Below, piece after piece: positions 1-4,961 of a stretch of 5,521 bases of DNA. The notes below the pieces were generated by a model. That model worked only from the letters and a program-made list of their open reading frames with translations. It had not been told where the DNA came from and made no database searches. The DNA is from Candidatus Sumerlaeota bacterium. GTDB lineage: Bacteria; Sumerlaeota; Sumerlaeia; MWCT01. The translations under genes and the position numbers were made by a program. Within the stretch, counting starts at the first letter, position 1. Every line of letters begins with the position of its first letter. The stretch is taken from positions 1 to 5,521 of the forward strand of contig JAPLSR010000098.1 of NCBI GenBank assembly GCA_026398545.1, given 5' to 3'.

Positions 1-10
1 GGTTGAAATA

Positions 11-37
11 CATTCATCCAGCCTGAGTGATTTTTTT
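11..37 (+). terminator. weak terminator-like hairpin with T-run
   Basis: A short stem (CATTC at 11-15 with GAGTG at 25-29, one G-T wobble, 9-base loop) is followed one base later by seven T residues (31-37). It could end transcription of a gene lying to the left of the window. The stem is only five pairs, so this is a weak candidate. Confidence 0.25.
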
Positions 38-96
38 ATCCCATCTTCATGACATGTTCGCAATCAAAATCATGAGCAGTTTGCACAATTTTCGCA

Positions 97-125
97 TTTA
101 CATTGTTTGTCTGTGATGATATTTC
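97..125 (+). promoter_or_regulatory. candidate promoter of the MFS gene
   Basis: TTTACA at 97-102 matches the sigma70 -35 consensus at five of six positions. The -10 element is poor: GATATT at 118-123 (15-base spacer) or TATTTC at 120-125 (17-base spacer). Transcription would begin near 130, downstream of the TTG at 103 but upstream of the ATG at 154, which agrees with the start chosen for the transporter. This is inference from a weak motif. Confidence 0.25.
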
Positions 126-144
126 CCTCCTCACTTTCAGGATG

Positions 145-149
145 AGGAG
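145..149 (+). promoter_or_regulatory. ribosome binding site that decides the MFS start
   Basis: AGGAG at 145-149 lies four bases before ATG 154. No comparable site stands before TTG 103 or ATG 142, so 154 is the preferred start. The spacing is slightly short. Confidence 0.55.
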
Positions 150-153
150 ATTT

Positions 154-1374
154 ATGGAGTTTCGTGAAAAGATTGTTGGTTTCTTTGGCCTCAAACGGAG
201 CATCGTTGGTATTTTGTCCGTTGTGATTCTTGTTGAGATGGGCGAGAGGATGGCGGAGCGCTTCCTCCCGATTTACATCATGGCGCTGGGCGGCACGGCA
301 ATCGCGATTGGGGGTTTAAACGCCTTAGACAACCTCCTCTCAGCCCTCTATTCCTTCCCCGGCGGATATCTATCCGACAGGTTCGGCACCCGACGTGCGC
401 TCCTCATCTTCAACGCCATGGCAATCACGGGGTTCCTCATCGTTGTGATATTCCCTTACTGGCAGGCAGTGATTTTGGGTTCCTTCCTGTTCATCTCATG
501 GTCGGCGATTTCGCTTCCTGCAACGATGAGCCTTGTTTCGCGCGCCCTTCCAAAGAACAAGCGCACAATGGGGGTTTCTCTCCATTCACTTGTGCGGCGC
601 ATACCCATGGCGCTGGGACCCGTAATCGGCGGGCTATTCATCTATTACTGGGGCGAGCGGCAGGGCGTGCGATATGCCTTCATCGGCGCCATTTTCATGA
701 CGGTTGTCGCCATATTTCTTCAGCAGAACTTGATTGAGGATAAACCCACGGACAGGACTATCGATGTGGAAAAAAACCCATTCAAAGTCATGCGGGAGAT
801 GAGCCCTTCGCTCCGCAACCTGCTTATCTCCGACATCCTGATACGCTTCTGCGAACAGATACCCTACGCCTTTGTGGTGGTCTGGGCAATGAAGGTGATT
901 GTGCATCCTGTCACCGCTCCACAGTTCGGGCTTCTCTCCGCCATGGAGATGGCAACCGCCATGCTCATTTACATCCCCGTGGCATATTTTGCGGACAGGG
1001 CTGGCAAGAAGCCCTTTGTGGCGATGACGTTTGTCTTCTTCACTTTGTTCCCGCTTTCCCTGTATTTCTGCCGTTCCTTCTTGACGCTTGTCTTTGCCTT
1101 TATTCTGCGGGGACTGAAGGAATTCGGCGAGCCCACCCGGAAGGCGCTCATCATGGACCTCGCCCCGGAAAATCGCAAAGCCGCCAGGTTTGGATTATAT
1201 TATCTCATGCGCGATGTGATTGTTTCCCTTGCGGCATTTGGCGGGGCATTTCTCTGGAACATCTCGCCGCGCGTCAACCTCTTCGCCGCCTGCGCATTTG
1301 GTGTGATAGGCACCGTCTGGTTCATCCTCTGCGGCGAGGCGCTTCCCGCTCCCTCCACAACTCACAACCCCTGA
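154..1374 (+). CDS. MFS family transporter, substrate unknown
   Basis: Inner-membrane secondary transporter of the major facilitator superfamily, 406 residues from ATG 154, a normal length for 12-helix members. Hydrophobic helices alternate with short charged loops along the whole protein. The MFS motif A between helices 2 and 3 is clear at residues 70-81 (GGYLSDRFGTRR, with D75, R76, G78, R80), and the matching C-terminal-half motif is at 280-286 (ADRAGKK). A central hydrophilic loop (about 192-222) separates the two six-helix halves. A conserved-looking segment RGLKEFGEPTRKA (319-331) precedes the last helices. The frame could extend up to TTG 103, but the AGGAG site at 145 and the AT-rich upstream region favour 154. 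No substrate-specific motif is recognised, so drug, sugar or metabolite efflux cannot be separated. The gene looks like a cellular gene. It is separated from the phage genes by about 150 bases that include a promoter candidate, so it is probably not in their operon. Confidence 0.9.
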   Translation: MEFREKIVGFFGLKRSIVGILSVVILVEMGERMAERFLPIYIMALGGTAIAIGGLNALDNLLSALYSFPGGYLSDRFGTRRALLIFNAMAITGFLIVVIFPYWQAVILGSFLFISWSAISLPATMSLVSRALPKNKRTMGVSLHSLVRRIPMALGPVIGGLFIYYWGERQGVRYAFIGAIFMTVVAIFLQQNLIEDKPTDRTIDVEKNPFKVMREMSPSLRNLLISDILIRFCEQIPYAFVVVWAMKVIVHPVTAPQFGLLSAMEMATAMLIYIPVAYFADRAGKKPFVAMTFVFFTLFPLSLYFCRSFLTLVFAFILRGLKEFGEPTRKALIMDLAPENRKAARFGLYYLMRDVIVSLAAFGGAFLWNISPRVNLFAACAFGVIGTVWFILCGEALPAPSTTHNP

Positions 1375-1396
1375 CACTGCCTGATAATTCGTAATT

Positions 1397-1419
1397 AAAT
1401 TTTTACCCAAGAAAAATTT
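1397..1419. repeat. AT-only perfect inverted repeat
   Basis: AAATTTTT (1397-1404) and AAAAATTT (1412-1419) form a perfect 8-bp inverted repeat around a 7-base loop (ACCCAAG). It lies just after the transporter stop codon. It has no GC pairs, so it is a poor intrinsic terminator; a protein-binding or junction sequence is equally possible. Confidence 0.4.
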
Positions 1420-1430
1420 TGGTTCCCTAC

Positions 1431-1447
1431 GTGTCCCGAAGTGTCCC
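1431..1447. repeat. GTGTCCC direct repeat, 10-bp period
   Basis: GTGTCCC occurs at 1431-1437 and again at 1441-1447. The two copies start exactly 10 bp apart, about one helical turn, and the second ends 8 bp before the TTGACT -35 candidate. The placement suits a regulator that binds one face of the helix. That role is inference; the repeat itself is seen directly. Confidence 0.4.
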
Positions 1448-1455
1448 CACGGGAA

Positions 1456-1486
1456 TTGACTCAACAGATGTTTTTTTGTGTATTAC
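1456..1486 (+). promoter_or_regulatory. candidate sigma70 promoter of the head gene module
   Basis: TTGACT at 1456-1461 matches the -35 consensus at five of six positions. The -10 could be TGTATT (1479-1484, 17-base spacer) or TATTAC (1481-1486, 19-base spacer), each a 4/6 match. A seven-T run (1471-1477) lies in the spacer. The expected start near 1492 leaves a short leader of about 35 bases before the portal gene. It is the only reasonable promoter seen for the head genes in the window. Confidence 0.4.
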
Positions 1487-1513
1487 GCTACATCAGTTTT
1501 AGCGGAGTCACCT

Positions 1514-1518
1514 GAAGG
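1514..1518 (+). promoter_or_regulatory. weak ribosome binding site of the portal gene
   Basis: GAAGG at 1514-1518 lies eight bases before ATG 1527. It is flanked by GGAG (1504-1507) and CTCC (1519-1522), which could pair and place the site in a hairpin loop. This is clearly weaker than the AAAGGAG sites of the following three genes and fits the low copy number of a portal protein. Confidence 0.4.
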
Positions 1519-1526
1519 CTCCTCAA

Positions 1527-3068
1527 ATGCTGAGCAAGATTCCCGAAGGGGCGGTGTCAAGTATGAGCGCAAAATCTCCAAAACCGATGATTGAAGAGAT
1601 TATCCGCCAGGACCCCCTTGAGCTTCAATATTACTCCTGGTATGATACCCCTGCGCAACTCCTGCGCTCCGAAGGGGCATCTTCGCGCTACTTTCGCGAT
1701 ATCTATGACCTCTACCGTGACATGGAGGATAAGGATGCCCAGCTCTTCGCCGTTCTCCAGACCCGCAAAAACGGCGTCCTTGCCCGACCGCGCAAAATCG
1801 TTGCCGCATCGGATTCCCCGCTTGACCGCATCGTCGCCGATTTTGTCCAGCAGACCCTCGATGACGTTGAGGATTTCGATGGAGCCCTGCTCGCCCTCCT
1901 CGATGCAGTTGGAAAGGGATTTGCCGTGCTTGAGATTCTGTGGAAGGTGCAGAACGGCAAAATCGGAATCCGCGCGCTTAAAGGATGTTCACAGAAAAGA
2001 TTCATTATCGGCGCAGATAGAGACCTCCGGCTCGTGCCTTCTCCTTTTTCAACACTTACGCGACGGGATGGGGATGCCACCGCCTCTCCCCTCTTTCGCA
2101 ATTTCCCCTCCTCCTCACCTTTTCTCCCCGACGCCCGCCCGGGTTCACCCGTCCCGCCGCGCAAGTTTCTCCACCTTACATTCTGTCCCTCGCCGGAGTC
2201 GCCATGCGGACGCGGCCTCCTTGTGAGAGCATACTGGTATTACTGGTTCAAGAAGAACAATCTGAAATTCTGGGTTCTGTTCAATGAGAAGTTCGGGGCG
2301 CCCACCGTCATTGGCAAATACCGCATCGGGGCAAGCGAGGAGGAGCGCAAGCGCCTCCATGAAGTTGTGGAGAATCTCCAGAACGATACCGGCGTCACCA
2401 TCCCGGAAAATGTCATGCTCGAATTCCTCGAAGCCAAAAGAAGCGGGACTATCAACACTTACCGCGACCTCGCTGACTGGTGCAATGATGAGATTTCCAA
2501 ACTCGTCCTCGGCGCAACCCTCACAACCAGCGAGGGGCGCCGCAGCGGAAGTCTCGCACTCGGGCAGGTCCATGAGCGCGTTCGGAGCGAGTATATCGAG
2601 GCAGACAGCCGCGCACTCATGGGCGTCATCAATGGACAGCTCATTCGCTGGCTGGTGGACTTCAATTTTGGAGAGGATGCACCGGCGCCGCGATTGGTGA
2701 TTGACACCGCTGATGACCAGAATGAGGAGGCGCAGCTCCGCGTGGACCAGGACCTCGTAAAGCTTGGTGTTCCCCTTCCGCTCTCCTATTTCTATGAGCG
2801 ATATAAACGCCCGGCGCCAAAACCCGCCGACCACGCCATCCGCTATGATGATAACAACCTTTACCAGTATCACATCCAGTTTGGCGTGCTCACCATCAAT
2901 GAGGTGCGCCAATCTCTCGGACTGCCCCCCGTCCAGTGGGGCGACCGCCCCCCTTCCCCCATCCCCTCCACCCGCGGTCAAAAGGGAGGAGCCATCGCTG
3001 TCCCGCTTGAGGAAACGCCGGAGGAGAGACTCGGGCAGACTAAACTGGAAACCGCAAAGGAAAAATAA
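1527..3068 (+). CDS. Mu gp29-like portal protein (DUF935 family)
   Basis: Portal protein, forming the ring at one capsid vertex through which DNA is packaged and ejected and to which the tail joins. At 513 residues it has the usual length for Mu gp29-type portals. Family features visible in order: an N-terminal part with D-Q-L-F-A-V-L-Q-T-R-K (about 70-80); the core W-F-K...W...F-N-E-K-F-G-A-P (240-259) then IGKYR (262-266); the segment KLVLGATLTTSEG (325-337); QVHERVRSEYIEADSRAL (347-364); GQLIRWLVDFNFG (370-382); and the C-terminal VLTINEVRQSLGLPPV box typical of portal proteins. A Pro/Ser-rich stretch at 183-211 looks like an insertion relative to the family. ATG 1563 (residue 13), preceded by GAAGGGG at 1545-1551, is a possible alternative start. 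The gene follows a promoter candidate and is 70 bases upstream of the protease gene. A terminase large subunit would normally precede it and is not in the window. Confidence 0.93.
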   Translation: MLSKIPEGAVSSMSAKSPKPMIEEIIRQDPLELQYYSWYDTPAQLLRSEGASSRYFRDIYDLYRDMEDKDAQLFAVLQTRKNGVLARPRKIVAASDSPLDRIVADFVQQTLDDVEDFDGALLALLDAVGKGFAVLEILWKVQNGKIGIRALKGCSQKRFIIGADRDLRLVPSPFSTLTRRDGDATASPLFRNFPSSSPFLPDARPGSPVPPRKFLHLTFCPSPESPCGRGLLVRAYWYYWFKKNNLKFWVLFNEKFGAPTVIGKYRIGASEEERKRLHEVVENLQNDTGVTIPENVMLEFLEAKRSGTINTYRDLADWCNDEISKLVLGATLTTSEGRRSGSLALGQVHERVRSEYIEADSRALMGVINGQLIRWLVDFNFGEDAPAPRLVIDTADDQNEEAQLRVDQDLVKLGVPLPLSYFYERYKRPAPKPADHAIRYDDNNLYQYHIQFGVLTINEVRQSLGLPPVQWGDRPPSPIPSTRGQKGGAIAVPLEETPEERLGQTKLETAKEK

Positions 3069-3123
3069 ACTCACTGATTGTTATTACAGTAAAATTGAAC
3101 TGTTTGGTTATCCATTCTGCAGG

Positions 3124-3130
3124 AAAGGAG
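3124..3130 (+). promoter_or_regulatory. strong ribosome binding site that decides the protease start
   Basis: AAAGGAG at 3124-3130 lies eight bases before ATG 3139. The reading frame stays open for 125 codons further upstream, inside the portal gene, and this site shows where translation really begins. The block through the start codon is nearly the same as that before the capsid gene at 4946. Confidence 0.8.
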
Positions 3131-3138
3131 TGAGAAAC

Positions 3139-4041
3139 ATGTTAGAAATGGAACTGGAGGTCTTTCGCGCAGGGAATTATGGCGAGAAAGGGGCTTACAC
3201 GGAGACCGACCTCGACACCATCGCAAGGGATTATGCCGCGACGCTCCATGAAGCACCCGTCACAATAGACCACGCCCGGAGCGGTCCCGCATTTGGATGG
3301 GTCAAAGGTTTAAGGCGGAACGGTGACCGCCTCATAGCCATGCTGAAGGACCTGAGAGGTGACTTTGTCACCTGGCTCAAGAGCGGAGCCTTCAAAAAAC
3401 GCAGTATTGAACTCTACCGGAAATTTTCAGCCACCGGCAGACCCTATCTGCGCGCCGTCACATTCCTCGGCGCATCTCCCCCGGAGGTGAAGGGACTTAC
3501 AGACCCTGTCTTCACCGACACAGGCGAGTTTGTTACCCTTGAATTCATGGACGATGACCGCTCACCGGATGTGCCGGTCAATATGGCTGAACTTTTGCGG
3601 GAGCGCGATGACTTGAGGCTTGAGGTGCAACGGCTCCGTTGTGAGATGCGCCGCACTGAATATACAGCATTCTGCGAGCGCCTCAAGCGTGAGGGTCGCC
3701 TCCTTCCCGCCTGGGAGAAAAAGGGACTCATGGACTTTCTCTTAAGCCTTGAGCCTGAGAAGGCTGTTTCCTTCGGCGAGGCGACGGGGGAGATAACGCC
3801 TCTTGCCTGGTTCTGCCAGTTCATGGAGAACCTGCCGCCTCTTGTCCGCCTTGATGAAGTGGCAGGATGCCTCCCCGCCCATGAGGCACTTGAGGAAACC
3901 CTCCCGCGTCCATGCGACAGTGTGCCCGTCTCGCCCGTTTCTGTTGAAACGCATCGGCGCGTTTTTGCCTTCCGCGAGCAGAATCCGGGAATCTCCTATA
4001 CGGAGGCGCTCGCGCGCATCTCTAGGACGCCGGAAAAGTGA
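3139..4041 (+). CDS. Mu I-like prohead protease with scaffold-like C-terminal region
   Basis: Capsid maturation protease of the phage Mu I-like type, 300 residues. Residues 1-135 match the family pattern: an opening strand ELEVFRAG (5-12), TETDLDTIARDYAATLHEAP (21-40), then VTIDH (41-45), PAFGWVKGL (50-58), KSGAFKKRSIELY (81-93) and YLRAVTFLGASPPEVKGL (103-120). His45 and Ser89 are the likely catalytic pair by analogy with Ser/His capsid proteases; this is inference. Residues 149-175 (MAELLRERDDLRLEVQRLRC and onward) have a heptad-like pattern and probably form a coiled coil. With the charged C-terminal half they may act as the internal scaffold, as the I/Z gene of Mu does. A C-terminal peptide NPGISYTEALARI resembles the tail of related proteins. 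Gap to the portal gene is 70 bases and to the decoration gene 122 bases. The earlier part of the open frame overlaps the portal gene and is not counted. Confidence 0.85.
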   Translation: MLEMELEVFRAGNYGEKGAYTETDLDTIARDYAATLHEAPVTIDHARSGPAFGWVKGLRRNGDRLIAMLKDLRGDFVTWLKSGAFKKRSIELYRKFSATGRPYLRAVTFLGASPPEVKGLTDPVFTDTGEFVTLEFMDDDRSPDVPVNMAELLRERDDLRLEVQRLRCEMRRTEYTAFCERLKREGRLLPAWEKKGLMDFLLSLEPEKAVSFGEATGEITPLAWFCQFMENLPPLVRLDEVAGCLPAHEALEETLPRPCDSVPVSPVSVETHRRVFAFREQNPGISYTEALARISRTPEK

Positions 4042-4089
4042 AAGTTCGTCATTTACGCATGGGATGCCTATCTTGCACTGGAGTGATTG

Positions 4090-4114
4090 CATGGGGGCAT
4101 TTTGCCGCCTCATG
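4090..4114 (+). other. imperfect RNA hairpin in the leader of the decoration gene
   Basis: CATGGGGGCA (4090-4099) can pair with 4103-4114 as ten base pairs with two single-base bulges and a TTT loop. No T-run follows, so it is not an intrinsic terminator of the + strand. The gap 4042-4163 holds no supported gene; the hairpin might affect RNA stability or processing between the protease and decoration genes. Confidence 0.3.
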
Positions 4115-4147
4115 ACGGGCTCCCATAGCCTGAATAAGAAAATGAAG

Positions 4148-4155
4148 AAAGGAGG
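4148..4155 (+). promoter_or_regulatory. strong ribosome binding site of the decoration gene
   Basis: AAAGGAGG at 4148-4155 is close to a perfect Shine-Dalgarno match, eight bases before ATG 4164. It is the strongest site in the window and suits a protein needed in hundreds of copies per capsid. Confidence 0.8.
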
Positions 4156-4163
4156 AATCTCTA

Positions 4164-4850
4164 ATGGCAATGTATGTACTGGACAAGGCTTACAAGGTTG
4201 CTACCTCTGGCGGTGTTGGCGCCAACCGGGTGGTTGTGCAGGGAGCCGCGGATGGTGAATGCGACCTCCCCGCCGGCGCCAATGTGTTCGGTGTGCTGGG
4301 GGTGACAGTCCATAGCGCAAACCTGGGGCAGTCCGTGGCGGTCAGGAAACTCGGCATCGCCTCCATTGTGGCGGCAGGCGCCATCGCTACCGGCTCGGAG
4401 GTCTGCGCGGCGGACACCCAGGGACGCATCAAGTCAGCCGCAAAGGCATCGGCAGTCACGGGTGTTGTGGGAAACAACAACGCCCTCCGCTGGACCGCCC
4501 TCAAGGCTGGCAGCGGCGGAAACAATATTATCGTGGATATTGTGGTCTCCGGCAATAACACCCCATTCTCCGTGGCAGTCAGCGGAAACAAGGTCACCAT
4601 CAACTCCGCAACGGATGGGAGTGGAAATGCCACAACCACCGCCGCACAGGTGAAGGCTGGTGTTGCCGCAAATGCCAATGCCTCAAAACTAATCGCAGGC
4701 GCAAATGAGGGCGCCAGCAGTGGCAGCGGCGTCGTTGCCGATGAAACCGTTACACTGTCCGGCGGCGAACTGGGCAATGGCATTCTTGGCGTCTCCGAAC
4801 AGTCCGCCTCCGCCGCAAATGACATCATTGATGTCTTCCTCACGCTGTAA
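4164..4850 (+). CDS. DUF2190-like capsid decoration protein with inserted domain
   Basis: Probable capsid decoration (cement) protein of 228 residues, encoded directly before the major capsid gene, the usual place. Residues 1-100 resemble the small beta-rich DUF2190 proteins: an opening DKAYKVATSGGV, then DLPAGANVFGVLGVTVHSA, a valine-rich strand (VAVRKLGIASIV) and a T-G-S-E-V-C-A-A-D-T-Q-G-R-I-K turn. The usual closing strand appears at the very end (GILGVSEQSASAANDIIDVF, 206-225). Between them, residues about 101-205 form a separate Gly/Ala/Asn/Thr-rich module: NNALRWTALKAGSGGNNIIV, then SVAVSGNKVTINSATDGSGN, TTTAAQVKAGVAANANASKL and an ending VTLSGGE. This pattern resembles modules seen repeatedly in phage structural proteins. 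Typical DUF2190 proteins are about 110-125 residues, so the extra length is explained by the insert. An alternative is a capsid fibre protein. No signal peptide or membrane helix is seen. Confidence 0.75.
   Translation: MAMYVLDKAYKVATSGGVGANRVVVQGAADGECDLPAGANVFGVLGVTVHSANLGQSVAVRKLGIASIVAAGAIATGSEVCAADTQGRIKSAAKASAVTGVVGNNNALRWTALKAGSGGNNIIVDIVVSGNNTPFSVAVSGNKVTINSATDGSGNATTTAAQVKAGVAANANASKLIAGANEGASSGSGVVADETVTLSGGELGNGILGVSEQSASAANDIIDVFLTL
4464..4778 (+). other. inserted surface-type domain within the decoration protein
   Basis: Codons 101-205 of the decoration gene. The predicted protein is beta-rich and low in charge, with the order N-N-A-L-R-W-T-A, N-N-I-I-V, S-V-A-V-S-G-N-K-V-T-I, T-A-A-Q-V-K-A-G-V and G-V-V-A-D-E-T-V-T-L-S-G-G. 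It sits where a short turn would join the last two strands of the DUF2190 fold. The boundaries are estimated by eye and may be off by several residues. Confidence 0.5.
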
Positions 4851-4917
4851 ACCAGACAGCACCTCTCAAATGACTTGAGCAGTTTGTTTCAACCCATGAC
4901 GGCTGAAAAGAAAAATC

Positions 4918-4939
4918 CGGACGGCGCTTTAGCCGCCCG
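4918..4939. other. GC-rich hairpin just upstream of the capsid ribosome site
   Basis: CGGACGGC (4918-4925) pairs with GCCGCCCG (4932-4939) in seven of eight positions around a GCTTTA loop; the one mismatch is A-C. On the + strand it is flanked by A-rich DNA, so it does not act as an intrinsic terminator in the direction of the genes. On the - strand the stem is followed by ATTTTTCTTTTC, which would suit termination of antisense transcripts. On the + strand it may protect or define the 5' end of capsid mRNA. It lies seven bases before the capsid ribosome site. Confidence 0.4.
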
Positions 4940-4945
4940 AAAAAG

Positions 4946-4952
4946 AAAGGAG
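4946..4952 (+). promoter_or_regulatory. strong ribosome binding site of the capsid gene
   Basis: AAAGGAG at 4946-4952 lies nine bases before ATG 4962. The block through the start codon is almost the same as that of the protease gene (GAAAGGAGTGAAAAACC against GAAAGGAGTGAGAAAC), which supports this start and a shared style of strong translation. Confidence 0.8.
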
Positions 4953-4961
4953 TGAAAAACC

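Noticed and set aside
85..106. ACAAT ... ATTGT inverted repeat as an operator for the transporter
   Set aside because: Only five bases per arm with a 12-base spacer in AT-rich DNA; expected by chance.
103..153. N-terminal extension of the transporter from TTG 103
   Set aside because: TTG 103 has no ribosome site, the extra 17 residues do not look like a transporter N-terminus, and ATG 154 has AGGAG just upstream.
2145..3074. 309-codon open frame on the - strand opposite the portal gene
   Set aside because: It is fully antisense to a confidently recognised portal gene, and its protein resembles no family I know. It is a shadow of codon bias.
3067..3095. Promoter inside the portal-protease gap based on TAAAAT at 3090-3095
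   Set aside because: No -35 element at a suitable distance upstream.
2764..3138. Open frame extending the protease gene 125 codons upstream into the portal gene
   Set aside because: The extension is a low-complexity shadow of the portal gene. The strong AAAGGAG before ATG 3139 and the family-like N-terminus set the start there.
4063..4258. Small gene starting in the gap between protease and decoration genes
   Set aside because: It lacks a ribosome site and runs out of frame into the decoration gene, which has a near-perfect site of its own.
4190..4843. 217-codon open frame on the - strand opposite the decoration gene
   Set aside because: Antisense to the decoration gene over its whole length; the Ala/Pro/Thr-rich product mirrors the Gly/Ala-rich coding strand.
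4865..4890. Terminator after the decoration gene (CTCAA ... TTGAG then a T-rich stretch)
   Set aside because: The stem is five pairs, mostly A-T, and the T-run is broken by G residues. A terminator here would also cut off the capsid gene, for which no other promoter is seen.
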